Below, piece by piece: positions 8,165 to 18,600 of a stretch of 58,963 nt of DNA (positions within the stretch are counted from its first letter, which is position 1; each line of letters begins with the position of its first letter). The stretch comes from Sporolactobacillus nakayamae. GTDB lineage: Bacteria; Bacillota; Bacilli; Bacillales; Sporolactobacillaceae. Location of the stretch: the NCBI RefSeq assembly GCF_900113325.1, contig NZ_FOOY01000024.1, forward strand, positions 1-58,963, given 5' to 3'. The notes beneath the pieces are model-generated. The model ran no database searches. It saw nothing but the letters and a program-made list of their open reading frames with translations, and was not told the origin of the DNA. The translations under genes and the position numbers were made by a program.

Positions 8165-9784
8165 TCAGCTTAATAGTTCACGAATACCAAGGATCAGTAG
8201 ATCTTTTAGCGGACCGAATGCAAAGTCTGCATCCAATCGTTCCGTCCATTGATGTGCATCGCGCCCAATTGGGCCAAGATTTAATACGGGAACGGAAAGC
8301 TGCTCCATAGCATCAAATGGGATTGTATAACCGCGATTCCAAATCGGCATATTTGCTGTCAATTCATTCATAGACGTAAGCTTTGCCGGCATGCCAATGT
8401 AACTCAAATCCGAGATTCCGCTAAAATAATGCTGTTCCGTTAAATCTGTTTGGTAGACATCATGTGCGCATTTCTGAATTTTTTCAACCGCATCCTGAAT
8501 CATTGGGCGATGATGCGATTGTACCGCCGGATAAAAGGGCGGTGTATAGAATAAAATGATCATCGGCGCAAGCGCCTTACAGTGAATAGCGAGTTGATCA
8601 ACGATTTGTATGGATATCTCCCGATCATCTTTATCGCCACGCTCTTCAACCAGAGCATCAATGAGCGTATCAACCGGTTTATCCCCCATTAACTGCCGTG
8701 CTTCGCGAATCAACGCTTCAAAGGTGAGCACACGCACTTTTCGTTCTGCCGCAGTCGAACCAGTGAGCGCCGCGTACTGTTCAGCCTCTTTCTGATATAA
8801 AATTTCAATTTTTTCGGCGGCTCGGGCTGCTTTTTCAAGTAATAACGGTGTAACTTCTTCAATTGATCGTTCTAATAAGAACAGATTAAAAAGTGTGACC
8901 GACCGGTTCGGAATTTGAACGGAATAGGATTCTTTCAATCCTTTTTGAATCAAGTTAGTTGGGGGCGGTGCAGCTTTTCCCTCATCCTCATCACACAAAT
9001 CGGTGTTCAGTTCAAGTTCCGCTGTCACAAGCGACGCCATCAGATTGCCATTCAATCCGGAAAACGGCTCGCCAACATGCGTTTCTTTTCCATAGCACAT
9101 AAATCCCGGCATCACCTTACCGATTGAACCGGTATAAATGTAATTCGTTTGATCTCCCGGGTAAAGAGAAAACATCGGTTCGGAATTTACCGCAGCACGA
9201 TAGTCTAAATGGTATTTTTCTTTCAACTTAAGAAGATGGGGAACCGCTGCTCGCATACCGACCGAATTCACTTCCTCATCCGGAACAGAAATGAGGAGAA
9301 GATTGCCGTCGAAATTTCCTTTACACGCGTTTTCAATTAGGGATAGATGCAGCGCGAGTCCGCTTTTCATGTCCATCGCACCTCTACCGAACAGCCAGTG
9401 ACCTGACTCGATATCTTCACGAACCGCTTTAGGAAGATCGTCCTTCGCCTCATGAAAGTGATCGGTTAATTTTTCAATATCGAAAGCAACGTCTTTCCAT
9501 TTTCCATAATCCTGGACATCAACGACATCAAAATGACTGAAAAGAATGACCGTCTTTGCTGTCGGCTGAGAAGCACGCACAAACGCGGAAATAAAAGAGC
9601 GCCCATCTTCTGTAGGCATTTGATTCAAAAACTCCGGATGTTTTTGAAAATAGTCTAGTTCAGCCAACTTATGTAAAACAAACTTAGGAAACTTTTTCTC
9701 TGCTTGCGAGCCTGAAACACTGGGAATGTTCACCAGTTCGCTCAATAATTTTGTCAACGCTTCTCTTGTCTGCCACTTACTCAC
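8165..9784 (-). CDS. rocB: RocB-like M20 family peptidase
   Basis: 539 residues, close to Bacillus RocB. Metal-ligand blocks of the M20 fold are visible: LFSHFDVVD (His and Asp), GRGAMDMKSGLALH (bridging Asp) and SVPDEEVNSVG (catalytic Glu and ligand Glu). RocB belongs to arginine/ornithine utilisation in Bacillus, but no roc genes are adjacent, so the substrate is open; a cytosolic aminoacylase or dipeptidase role is equally possible. The start is GTG at 9784 behind an AAGGCGG site. Single gene; the 140 bp before the Rgg gene hold no other gene. Confidence 0.85.
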   Translation of the reverse strand: MSKWQTREALTKLLSELVNIPSVSGSQAEKKFPKFVLHKLAELDYFQKHPEFLNQMPTEDGRSFISAFVRASQPTAKTVILFSHFDVVDVQDYGKWKDVAFDIEKLTDHFHEAKDDLPKAVREDIESGHWLFGRGAMDMKSGLALHLSLIENACKGNFDGNLLLISVPDEEVNSVGMRAAVPHLLKLKEKYHLDYRAAVNSEPMFSLYPGDQTNYIYTGSIGKVMPGFMCYGKETHVGEPFSGLNGNLMASLVTAELELNTDLCDEDEGKAAPPPTNLIQKGLKESYSVQIPNRSVTLFNLFLLERSIEEVTPLLLEKAARAAEKIEILYQKEAEQYAALTGSTAAERKVRVLTFEALIREARQLMGDKPVDTLIDALVEERGDKDDREISIQIVDQLAIHCKALAPMIILFYTPPFYPAVQSHHRPMIQDAVEKIQKCAHDVYQTDLTEQHYFSGISDLSYIGMPAKLTSMNELTANMPIWNRGYTIPFDAMEQLSVPVLNLGPIGRDAHQWTERLDADFAFGPLKDLLILGIRELLS

Positions 9785-9899
9785 CAGAACACCGCCTTAA
9801 TGCTTGAAATGAGATCTGAATTAATCTTCATTATACATTGAATTGCAGCCTTACGAAGATATTTTATTTCATTGAATCGATGAACAAAATCAACTTAAA

Positions 9900-10460
9900 C
9901 TAATCATTCTCATGAGTTTGTAGAAAATCACTCGTTGTACTTACTCTCGCAAAGCTTTGCAAAGCGGCAAGGAAAGAAGCTTGCACTTGATCGGCTCGTA
10001 CGGTGCCATTTTCTATTACTAAATCTTTCGTTGCACAGGCATCACTAAGCAACGAACAACGATAACCAAGTTCAGCCGCCTGCCGTGTTGTTGAATCCAC
10101 ACACATGTGAGTCATCATACCGCAGATCACTAACGAATCGACTTGATTGCTCGTGAGTATCTCCTGCAATCGCGTCTTAAGAAAACTATTTGGAAAGCTC
10201 TTCTGGACAATGAATTCTTTCCCGTAATTTTTGGCAGTCAGCACAGAGTGGATCTCTACGCCAAACGTATCCTCAAGAAAAAAAGTGGCGTTCGCATTTT
10301 TTGCGACATGCTGAACAAATACGATCGTCTTTCCTGCCTCACGAAAATGCCTGAGCACTTGCTCAATATGATCAAGCGCAGCTTTTGGATTATCGAGCTG
10401 CATCCTTCCTCCTGCAAAATAGTCATTCTGGACATCGATAATAATCAAAGCTTCGTTCAT
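9900..10460 (-). CDS. Isochorismatase-like cysteine hydrolase
   Basis: 186 residues from ATG 10460, behind GGAGGGTG. A longer in-frame extension to 10547 overlaps the divergent gene's leader and is rejected. The fold shows the catalytic Asp in IIDVQNDYFAGG, a Lys in the central region and the nucleophilic Cys in VICGMMTHMCVDST, which also holds the cis-peptide region. Relatives include nicotinamidases, N-carbamoylsarcosine amidases and YcaC-like proteins. Nicotinamidase would fit pncB, but that gene is 8 kb away and the metal-site residues cannot be assigned with confidence. Divergent from an Lrp-type regulator that may control it. Confidence 0.82.
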   Translation of the reverse strand: MNEALIIIDVQNDYFAGGRMQLDNPKAALDHIEQVLRHFREAGKTIVFVQHVAKNANATFFLEDTFGVEIHSVLTAKNYGKEFIVQKSFPNSFLKTRLQEILTSNQVDSLVICGMMTHMCVDSTTRQAAELGYRCSLLSDACATKDLVIENGTVRADQVQASFLAALQSFARVSTTSDFLQTHEND

Positions 10461-10573
10461 GTTGTCACCCTCCAAAAGATCTGATATGGTGATTGTACAT
10501 GAATGCGACTCTTGTATTACAGTTGCTGATGAATAGAATTGCTCCATTATTTTTTCAAAATGAAAGGAAATTA

Positions 10574-10978
10574 ATGATGGATGAACTTGACCGGAAAATC
10601 ATTCGATTATTAACTAAAAACAGCCGACTAACTTGGAAACAACTTGGCGAGAAAATTCATATGACCGGACAAGCAACAGGCCTTCGCGTCCAGCATCTGA
10701 TGGACCAGGGTATGATTCGCCGTTTTACTATCGAACAGCACTATGATTCCATTCAGTTTATAACCGTTTATATGTCTTCTTCCGATTACAGCGGATTTGA
10801 ACAAATGATCGCTGAGAATCCGCATTGTATCGAGGCTCATAAAATTTCTGGTGACGGCTGCTACATGTTAAAAGCCTGTTTTCCGGATGCGCCAATGCTT
10901 GATAAATTCTGCATGCAGCTTTTACGTTTTGGCAGGTATAAAGTGAACAGTTCACTAAGACAGCTTGATTGTCATTGA
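10574..10978 (+). CDS. Lrp/AsnC family transcriptional regulator
   Basis: 134 residues from ATG 10574 (a second ATG follows at 10577) behind AAAGGAAA. The upstream in-frame ATG at 10493 has no ribosome binding site. The N-terminal winged helix is MDELDRKIIRLLTKNSRLTWKQLGEKI, followed by the recognition helix region GQATGLRVQHLMDQGMI. The C-terminal RAM/ligand domain is shorter than usual but contains the ISGDGCYMLKACF strand. Lrp-type proteins often regulate a divergent gene, here the cysteine hydrolase, within a 113-bp shared spacer. Confidence 0.85.
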   Translation: MMDELDRKIIRLLTKNSRLTWKQLGEKIHMTGQATGLRVQHLMDQGMIRRFTIEQHYDSIQFITVYMSSSDYSGFEQMIAENPHCIEAHKISGDGCYMLKACFPDAPMLDKFCMQLLRFGRYKVNSSLRQLDCH

Positions 10979-10989
10979 CCGTATAGGAA

Positions 10990-11039
10990 AATGGACCGGA
11001 AGAAAACAACAACGTTTTTCCTTCCGATCCATTATTTTT
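10990..11039. terminator. Rho-independent terminator between convergent genes
   Basis: AATGGACCGGAAG (10990-11002) pairs imperfectly with CTTCCGATCCATT (11021-11033), followed by T-rich sequence. It separates the Lrp gene and fabH. Confidence 0.7.
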
Positions 11040-11051
11040 CGAAAAAATTTT

Positions 11052-12032
11052 TTAGATGTTCCATTCAATAATTTGACCGCAGTGACAAAGTCCTCCGCCG
11101 AATCCGTATAAAAGCAAACGATCATTTTTCTTGATTTTCCCTGCCTTGACTGCTTCTGACAATGCCAAAGCAATTGAAGCCGATGACGTGTTGCCGTAAT
11201 ACTCTAAGCTGTAGAGAACTTTGTCCATCGGAATCGCTAATCGTTCAAATATTGCTTCAATCAATCGCAAGTTTGCGCTATGCGGGATGAACCAATCAAT
11301 ATCTGAGATCTGTAATCCGCTGTTTTCCAGAAGTGCCGGAATTCCGGCGGTTACTGTCTTAACCGCCCATTTGAATACTTCGCGACCGTTCTGAATCATT
11401 TTTCCTGTGTCAATCAGTTTTTCTCCATCCATAACCGTTGATAATCCTGTGCGATAAAGAGCTTTACCGAGACTTCCGTCGGCACCCATATAGGAGCCGA
11501 GAAAATCGCCTCTTTTATCCGTATGTTCAACAAGCGTGGCTCCTGCTCCATCCCCAAGAAGCACGCATGTGGTTCGATCCGTATAATCCGTTACCTTCGA
11601 CATTGTCTCAGCGGCAATCACGAGCACCTTCTTATTCAATCCACTCGTAACGAGCCCGTTCGCTACGTGCAGTGCATATTCAAAACCCGAGCAAGCGGAA
11701 CTTAAATCAATCACACCTGCATGTTTGAGTTGAAAGGCTGCTTGAACCCTCGCGGAGACACTCGGAAATCCGTAATCCGGGGTGGTGGTTGAGACAATCA
11801 CCAAGTCTACATCAGTAAGATCACTTGTATAACGGGCAACGAGATTATGCACCGCTCCGCAGGCCAAATCACTGGCAAATTCTTCAGGACCTGCGATTCG
11901 GCGTTCTTTCATTCCCGTCCGCCTTACGATCCATTCATCTGATGTATTGACAAGTTGTTCTAAATCGTGATTCGTCATTCGCTGTTCCGGAACATATGCC
12001 CCAATGGCAGTTATTGTCGCTCTTGATTCCAA
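11052..12032 (-). CDS. fabH: Beta-ketoacyl-ACP synthase III (FabHB/YhfB-like)
   Basis: 326 residues. It starts fatty-acid chains by condensing acyl-CoA with malonyl-ACP (EC 2.3.1.180 or the branched-chain variant). The full catalytic triad is present: Cys in DLSSACSGFEYAL, His in FIPHSANLRLIE and Asn in EYYGNTSSAS. DEWIVRRTGMKERR near residue 33 is typical for FabH. The start is TTG at 12032, with AAGGAGCG rather far upstream. The gene stands alone, away from any fab cluster, like yhfB in B. subtilis, so it is probably a second FabH that widens primer choice. Confidence 0.9.
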   Translation of the reverse strand: MESRATITAIGAYVPEQRMTNHDLEQLVNTSDEWIVRRTGMKERRIAGPEEFASDLACGAVHNLVARYTSDLTDVDLVIVSTTTPDYGFPSVSARVQAAFQLKHAGVIDLSSACSGFEYALHVANGLVTSGLNKKVLVIAAETMSKVTDYTDRTTCVLLGDGAGATLVEHTDKRGDFLGSYMGADGSLGKALYRTGLSTVMDGEKLIDTGKMIQNGREVFKWAVKTVTAGIPALLENSGLQISDIDWFIPHSANLRLIEAIFERLAIPMDKVLYSLEYYGNTSSASIALALSEAVKAGKIKKNDRLLLYGFGGGLCHCGQIIEWNI

Positions 12033-12104
12033 TTAATATCCACGCTCCTTGTTGCTTCCTATAAACATTATATCAGATATTAGTACCAGGTATAACACAA
12101 AAAG

Positions 12105-12147
12105 CAAAAAAATAAATCGAGATGCGTAAATGCATCCCGACAATTTT
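12105..12147 (-). terminator. Terminator after dps
   Basis: TCGAGATGC (12118-12126) pairs with GCATCCCGA (12132-12140) with one mismatch. On the minus strand the stem is followed by a T-rich tract. Confidence 0.6.
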
Positions 12148-12164
12148 TCAATTAAAATTCATTC

Positions 12165-12650
12165 TCATTTAGGATTGTTTTGCGGTACCGGATCTTTGCC
12201 AAGAAAAGCGGTGTAGAACCAAATTTCCTTATCCAGCTTATTCTTCACCGCGATCAGCATATCGTTCGTCACGGCGTCACCTTCGTTATCCGAAAGAACA
12301 ATTCCTTCGGCTAATTCATCACGTAATTGCACGAGATCGTCAACAGCGACCTGTACCATTTCAAGTTCCGTCATCGGATTTGTGTACGGTTTTTCCTTCA
12401 AGCTTGCATGTTCCAAGAATTCCTGTAAAGTTGAATAGGGTTCGCCGTTAATTTGCAACAAGCGTTCTGCCAGTTCGTCAAGAATGGCTGTCGTCTGATC
12501 ATAGAGCTCCTCAAATTTAACATGGAGTGTGAAAAAATTATGTCCTTTGACGTACCAATGCAATTGATGCAATTTTGTATAGAACAAACCATAATTTGCC
12601 ACCTGTTGATTTAGAAAGGTTTTTGTTGTTGTGCCTTGTGCAACTGCCAT
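12165..12650 (-). CDS. dps: Dps-family DNA-binding ferritin-like protein
   Basis: 161 residues. It forms a dodecameric cage that oxidises iron with peroxide and protects DNA. The ferroxidase residues of the inter-subunit site are visible: His in LHQLHWYVKGHNFF, then Asp/Glu in EELYDQTTAILDELAERLL. A Thr/Lys-containing N-terminal tail is present. ATG 12650 lies behind AAAGGAG. A near-perfect PerR box is centred about 44 bp upstream, so peroxide-responsive control like that of B. subtilis mrgA is very likely. Confidence 0.93.
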   Translation of the reverse strand: MAVAQGTTTKTFLNQQVANYGLFYTKLHQLHWYVKGHNFFTLHVKFEELYDQTTAILDELAERLLQINGEPYSTLQEFLEHASLKEKPYTNPMTELEMVQVAVDDLVQLRDELAEGIVLSDNEGDAVTNDMLIAVKNKLDKEIWFYTAFLGKDPVPQNNPK

Positions 12651-12686
12651 AGAAATCGCTCCTTTTTATTTGTAATCATTTCTTTA

Positions 12687-12701
12687 ATATAATCATTATA
12701 A
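12687..12701 (-). promoter_or_regulatory. PerR box upstream of dps
   Basis: On the minus strand the 15-mer TTATAATGATTATAT matches the Per box consensus TTATAATNATTATAA at 14 of 15 positions (13 of the 14 specified bases). Confidence 0.8.
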
Positions 12702-12820
12702 TTTAATAAACGATTTTTGTCTACACCCTTGCTTACTCGTGAGGGCTATGACACAAAATTGACATAAATAGTAAACGTACGCGCGCACATACAAACCTCA
12801 TGACCGATGCGTGACCAGTA

Positions 12821-12845
12821 GCATTGCTTATTAAGCAAGCAATGC
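12821..12845. repeat. Hairpin upstream of the oxidoreductase gene
   Basis: GCATTGCTT and GCATTGCTT in inverted orientation (AAGCAATGC) form a 9-bp stem with a 7-nt loop. No T-run follows, so it is not an obvious terminator. It lies between dps and 12887 and could be an operator or mRNA structure. Confidence 0.4.
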
Positions 12846-12886
12846 CGTATCCTATTTTTAGAATCATTTTATAGGAGGTCAACTAA

Positions 12887-13882
12887 ATGTCCCAATCCTT
12901 TTCCGCCTTCGTTGTTGACAAAAAAGCCGACCAGCACACCGTAGAAATAAAACAACTCGAATTAGGCAACCTGCCAAAAGAAGATGTGCTCATTAAAGTT
13001 CTCTATTCTAGTGTCAACTATAAAGATGCGCTCGCATGTACTCCTGATGGGAAAATTGTTACTGCTTATCCGTTTATCCCAGGAATTGACCTTGCCGGAG
13101 TGGTCGTCTCATCGAAGGATCACCGCTTCAAATCAGGAGATCAGGTTATAGCGACTGGTTTTGAAATCGGTGTCACTACCTTTGGCGGTTTTAGCGGCTA
13201 CGCTTCTCTCCCGGGTGACTGGATTGTCCCCTTGCCCTCGCAAATGACTTTGGAAGAATCAATGATTTTCGGAACAGCGGGTTTCACGGCCGCACTTGCC
13301 ATTGCCAAGCTCGAACAAAATGGACTCACACCGGAAAAAGGAAAAGTCCTTGTCACCGGAGCGACCGGTGGTGTCGGAACAACAGCTGTAGCCATGCTTT
13401 CGCGACTAGGCTATGATGTGATTGCAAGTACCGGCAAATCTTCGCAAGCCGACTATTTAAATCAACTTGGCGCTACTGCCGTCTTACCGAGAACTGCCAT
13501 TTATGATGGAAAGATTAAGGCTCTAGACAAAACACAATTTGCGGCAGCGATTGACCCGGTCGGTGGAAATCAACTTGCCTCACTATTGAGCAAAATTAAC
13601 TATGGCGGATCAGTGGCTGTATGCGGCTTGACTGGTGGCAGCAAAGTGCCGACGACGGTTTTCCCTTTTATTCTTCGGGGAATTAATCTGCTCGGTATTG
13701 ACTCTGTATATTGTCCAATGCCGTTGCGGAAAACACTTTGGAACCGTATGGCAACAGAATTAAAAGACAGCCAGAAGCTTGCGATGATTAAGAAAGAAAT
13801 ACCCTTTCAAGCGCTTCCGGAGGTCCTGCCAAAACTGCTTGAAGGGAATTCTGTCGGTAGGATTGTTGTAAAGATGGTATAA
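12887..13882 (+). CDS. YhdH/YhfP-family quinone oxidoreductase (MDR superfamily)
   Basis: 331 residues, zinc-free medium-chain reductase. The N-terminal GroES-like domain has VNYKDALACTPDGKIVTAYPFIPGIDLAG, diagnostic for the YhdH/YhfP (acrylyl-CoA reductase) group. The Rossmann motif is VLVTGATGGVGTTAV at about residues 150-164, binding NADPH. The C-terminal IDSVYCPMPLR stretch is also family-typical. It reduces an activated double bond or quinone; the physiological substrate is unknown. ATG 12887 follows TAGGAGG. Confidence 0.9.
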   Translation: MSQSFSAFVVDKKADQHTVEIKQLELGNLPKEDVLIKVLYSSVNYKDALACTPDGKIVTAYPFIPGIDLAGVVVSSKDHRFKSGDQVIATGFEIGVTTFGGFSGYASLPGDWIVPLPSQMTLEESMIFGTAGFTAALAIAKLEQNGLTPEKGKVLVTGATGGVGTTAVAMLSRLGYDVIASTGKSSQADYLNQLGATAVLPRTAIYDGKIKALDKTQFAAAIDPVGGNQLASLLSKINYGGSVAVCGLTGGSKVPTTVFPFILRGINLLGIDSVYCPMPLRKTLWNRMATELKDSQKLAMIKKEIPFQALPEVLPKLLEGNSVGRIVVKMV

Positions 13883-13906
13883 TACCATTCGACAATGGTT
13901 AGAAAA

Positions 13907-13950
13907 AACACATTACCCTTGGAGAAAATTCCGAGTAATGTGTTTCTTTC
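13907..13950. terminator. Bidirectional terminator
   Basis: AAACACATTAC (13907-13917) pairs with GTAATGTGTTT (13935-13945), with T-rich sequence beyond. It serves both the oxidoreductase and the convergent pseudogene. Confidence 0.8.
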
Positions 13951-14969
13951 TTAATTCATTTTCTTTTTATCCTTACTTCTGATCACAATATTATAGTTGT
14001 CGTCGCCGATTGCTTTTATTGCTTCATCCGAAGTTAAAAACTGTTGCACATGATCTTCAATCTTCTTAGTGATCTTTTTAACATCTGGATCCGTGGAATT
14101 TAAAGACATTGTTATATAAAGGTTCATGGTATTCGATGTTGCTTTATATCCCACTCCTTTGACTCTATATTCTTCTTTTGCCATTAACTCTTCGGCAATT
14201 GATGTGAAGACATGATTCCATCTATTTTCTAAATTCCGTTTCTACAGGTTAAATTTGTATATTTTGATAGGATAATTTTCAAAATTAAATTTTCGGGCTA
14301 CAGAAGTGATTTTTTGTTTAATTTCATCTGTTCTTTTCTCAGTAGTCGGCATTTCAACCTCAAAATGGAAATTAGATTTTTCACTAATCCTGCCGATACC
14401 CACTTAAACATTCGGATACTTTTGAAGTTCAACTTGAATTTCCATCAATGCTTTACTTGTTTTATCCATACTTGGATTTTTTTCAATCTTGGAAATGTCT
14501 CTTTTCCTTTCCACACGTACTACAAATGCATCATAACCTCTTGATTCCATAATCTGCTCGACTTGTGCTTTAATGTCTTCTTTAACCTGGTTAAAGTACT
14601 GCTCCGAACCGTCGACCCAAACGCCAATCTCCTTTCTCGGGCTATAACGAATGCCCGTTCCTTCAATCTGATAATGTTTGGCTTTTAAATCGTTCGTAAT
14701 CACTGTTAGAATATTCTTCGAGTGAAAGATCCTATTGAAATTGGGGATTTTTGATGCGACTTCTGCCATCGCAGGTGATATAAAAGCAGAACCGACAAAC
14801 ACAGCAATAACTATTGCAACAGCCGCTGCGATAGCTAAGCTCTTTTTCTTCAAGCTCCATTCCGGACTTTTCGCAGACTTCTTATCCTTAATCGCCTGAT
14901 CAACCCCAGCAACAACTCTCTGGTGCAATTCACGATCAAAGAATTTGAGCTTAATTTCATTTTAATCAT
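13951..14969 (-). pseudogene. DUF4030-like membrane-anchored protein, broken by frameshift and two stops
   Basis: One continuous minus-strand frame runs from about 14950 to 13951, broken only by TAA at 14404-14406 (after ELQKYPNV) and by TAG near 14236. Between them lies VGIGRISEKSNFHFEVEMP and after them AKEEYRVKGVGYKATSN. The segment AKSPEWSLKKKSLAIAAAVA followed by a hydrophobic stretch is a single membrane anchor. A good start (ATG 14969 behind GGAGG) is one base out of frame; adding one A to the AAAA run would give MIKNEIKLKFFDREL joined to the main frame. Three independent lesions argue for a dead gene. The DUF4030 assignment is from memory of the family and is moderate. Confidence 0.7.
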
Positions 14970-15117
14970 TTATTTCCTCCTTTTTGATTCATCTATTATT
15001 AGACGGACGAGAAGTAAGTTTAGACGAACCAAAAAATATATTTTTTTAATCGGATCAGATCATCGAAAAATCATTCATTTTAGTTGACTGTATAAACCAA
15101 ATATTGTTACCCTATAA

Positions 15118-15140
15118 AATAGTTAACACAGTTATCTATT
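15118..15140. promoter_or_regulatory. Imperfect palindrome, probable MarR operator
   Basis: AATAGTTAAC-ACA-GTTATCTATT matches as a 10-3-10 inverted repeat with one mismatch. It lies 19 bp before the MarR start and overlaps a TATAAAAT promoter-like element, as expected for autorepression. Confidence 0.6.
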
Positions 15141-15158
15141 TAAGAAGGTGAGAAAGAG

Positions 15159-15608
15159 TTGGAATTGGATTCGGTAAAATCCTTGATTAGCGCTTATGAA
15201 GATGTATCCATTTATACATCTAATAGAGTTCACGAAGCTGTTGAAGGGGTCATCAAAACCCATGGCATCACTTTTGAACAGCTTTGCCTGCTCAGGATGC
15301 TGGAGAAGAAACCGGGCATCAGCCCGATTCAAATTGCGAATCTGCTGGATATTAATAAAAGTGGCGTCAGTATTCGCGTCAGCCGTTTAGTGGATAAGGG
15401 GTATATTGAAAAACGGATGATCGATAACCGCAGCTTCGGATTATACACTACACGCACAGGAAGATCTATTTTTCTTGAAGGAGAACGTAAGATTCACGAT
15501 CTTGTAGGTAAATGGATCGAAGAGGTCGGTGAACAGGACAGCAAGGAATTTGTTCGCATCTATTTGAAGATCAATGAAATCATCATGAGACAGAAGGAGA
15601 AAAAATGA
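15159..15608 (+). CDS. MarR-family regulator of the MMPL efflux operon
   Basis: 149 residues. The winged helix-turn-helix spans about 40-100: ITFEQLCLLRMLEKKPG, then PIQIANLLDINKSGVSIRVSRLVDKGYIEKR with the Asp/Arg wing. The TTG start at 15159 lies behind AGAAGGTGAG. The last codons overlap the start of the MMPL gene by 4 bp (ATGA), so the two are translationally coupled. The pair resembles B. subtilis ydgG-ydgH. It probably represses its own operon through the palindrome at 15118. Confidence 0.88.
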   Translation: MELDSVKSLISAYEDVSIYTSNRVHEAVEGVIKTHGITFEQLCLLRMLEKKPGISPIQIANLLDINKSGVSIRVSRLVDKGYIEKRMIDNRSFGLYTTRTGRSIFLEGERKIHDLVGKWIEEVGEQDSKEFVRIYLKINEIIMRQKEKK

Positions 15609-18600
15609 AAAAAATTATCACATTGCGGTGGGTTCTGCTCGGTGTTTGGATTATCGGTCTGGCTATCCTTATTTTTACTGCACCAAATTTTAATGATTTG
15701 GTACGTGATAAAGGCGGCTACTCAATACCTAAAAATTATCCGACGCAGCAAGCCGCTAATTTAGAAAAGAAGTTCAGTGACAGTAAAGATACAACCACCT
15801 ATGTGGCAGCTTTTCACTCGAGTAAAGGGTTGTCCCAAGAAAAATTAAATGCTATTGAAAAGACGTTAGATCATGTCAAAGAAAACAAAAAGGATCTTAA
15901 GATTGAAAGTGTCATCGATGTCTTTGATCATAAAGATTTAAAAGATCAGCTGCTTTCAAAGAACAATAAAACGTTAATGGCTGCCTTCCAAGTCCAAAAT
16001 GTAAATCCGACCACCGTTCACACACTTCGTAATAAAATTGATGCTGAGATTAAAACAGACGGTGTCAAAACCTATTTAACCGGCCAGGAATTGATTAATG
16101 ATGACATGAGTTCAGCTGCTGAAGCAGGTGTAAAGAAAACAGAAGGTCTTACACTGATCTTCATACTCGTTGTTCTTTTCCTTGTTTTCCGTTCAGTTAT
16201 CGCACCTTTTATACCGCTTGTTACAGTTGGTATCAGTTATGTCGTTGCACAATTTGTTGTTTCTTTCCTTATCAACTATTTCAATTTCCCGGTTTCGAAC
16301 TTTACACAAACATTCATGATCGCTGTCTTATTCGGTATCGGTACCGATTATTGCATTCTCCTTTTAAGTCGATTTAGAGAGGAGCTTGCAAAGGGGAATG
16401 ACAAATATCAGGCCACCCAAGCAACGTTCCGGACGGCCGGGCTGACTGTACTGAAAAGCGGAATTCCCGTTTTCATCGCCTTTCTCTCGCTTGCATTTGT
16501 TGAGTTCAGCCTGTACCGAAGCGCGATTGCTGTGGGCGTAGGGGTCATATTCCTGCTGCTTGCTTTGTTTACGTTGCTCCCGCTTTTCATGGTCACACTT
16601 GGTAAACACCTCTTTTGGCCGATGGGTGGAAAAATAAAAGAACCTAAAAGTGACCTATGGGCAGCTGCCGGCAAGCTCGCGTTTGCGCGCCCACTCGTCG
16701 CGCTGCTGATCGTCGCTTTATTTACTGTCCCACCGATCATCACCTATAATGGGGCGCTTTCATTTAATTCCCCTGAGGAATTACCGAACACTTATGGAGC
16801 AAAAGCCGGCTTTAATGTCATTTCCAAAGACTTCGGTGCGGGGAACATGTCTCCGGCTACGATTTATTTGCAAAATGATGATAACATGCGTTCATCAGAT
16901 TATGTTGCGCTGATCGAACGCATTTCCTTAGCAATAAAAAAAGATCCGAATGTTGAGAAAGTGATGAGCGTTTCACGTCCGTTAGGTAATCGACTGAATG
17001 ACATCTATGTAACCAAACAATCAGACACTGTTCATAAAGGATTGAAAAGTGCCTCCGGCGGATTGGGAACCTTGCAGAACAGTCTGCAAACAACGAGTAA
17101 GAAAATAGACAAATCACAGCCGCAATTAAATTCAGCGCTAACCAGCATCGACAAGCTGCAAAGCGGAACTTCCGCTACAAAAGACGGGGTTCAGAACATA
17201 CAGTCCGTACTGGCGCAAATCTCAGACGGAATCAAATCAGGTTCAGCCGGAACTTCGGAAATCAGAAAAAATGTTCAAGATGCGCAGAAACAGCTGAAAC
17301 AGCTCCAAAGCGGTCAAGAACAGATTCAGAATGGCTATCAACAGGTTGCTGAGAACTTGCAAAAAGTCTCAGACCAACTCGGCCAATTCTCATCATCAAG
17401 CTCCGGCGGCCAGCCCGCCATTGACACAAGCGACTTAGAAAAGACACTTGGCCAGATTCAGGTAAATCTGCAAGCGTACATTAAGGCTCATCCGGAAGCG
17501 ATGCAAGATCCGAATTTTGTTCAATTAGCAACTGGATTAAAGCAGTTACCGACAGTTATGGAAAATCTTCAGAACAGCATTCAAACGGAAATCGCCAATC
17601 AAACGAAAACAGCAAAGGCTCAGATTACTCAACTGAACAGCGGCATTCAGAAATTGGCGGATGCGATGAACCAACTGAACAGTCAGTCTGCTAAAGTGAC
17701 GCAGGGCATCAACAGCTTTCAATCCGGTCTCACCCAATTAGATACCGGTCTCGGCAAATTGGAAAACGGATTGAATCAAGCAAGCAGCGGCCAGGATCAA
17801 GTCATCCAAAATACGCCACAGCTGACCAATGCGCTCACACAAATTGCTTCCGGTCAAAAACAGTTAAAGAGTGGATTCAGTGATGTTCAAGACCAAATGC
17901 AGACATTGTCCGGTGGGCTTGCAAAAGGTGCGGATGGTGCAAAAAAGATTCAAAATGGCGTTAACTCGGCAAACAATTTCATTGGCAACTGGACTAAAGT
18001 TTCCTATGAACAGTCAGGAATTTATGTACCGGATCAGATTTTCACGAACAAAGAGTTTAACGATGCTCTAGATCAATATATGAGCAAAGATGGAAAAATC
18101 ACAAGTATTCAGGTGACTTTGAAAGATGATCCTTATACAAATAAGGGAATTGCTCATTTTCAGGAATTCAAAAAAGAACTTCCGTCCATCTTGAAAGGAA
18201 CGAAACTTGAAAACGCACATGTAGGGATCAGCGGCATCTCCAGCTTTAATAGTGATTTGAAGCAGCTTTCAAGCTCTGACTATCAGAAAGCCGTTACTTT
18301 TGTCAGTATCGGTGTGTTCATCGCTCTTGTAATTGTCTTGAGGTCGCTGACTATGCCGATCTATTTAATGGCATCGCTGCTCTTGACCTACTTCTCAGCG
18401 ATGGGCTTTTCAGAATTGATATTCTCGAAACTGTTCCACTACTCCGGACTAACGTGGACAACTCAGTTCTTCGGATTCATTGTGCTCGTCGCCTTGGGCA
18501 TCGACTACTCCATATTTGTTATGGCTCGATTCAATGAGTACGCCAATCGAGCCATTCGTGAACGCATGTTGCTGACACTCTGGCATATGGGCAGCGTAAT

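Noticed and set aside
10461-10573. Overlapping long N termini of the cysteine hydrolase and the Lrp regulator
   Set aside because: Both extensions run into the shared divergent promoter region and lack ribosome binding sites; the internal ATGs have them.
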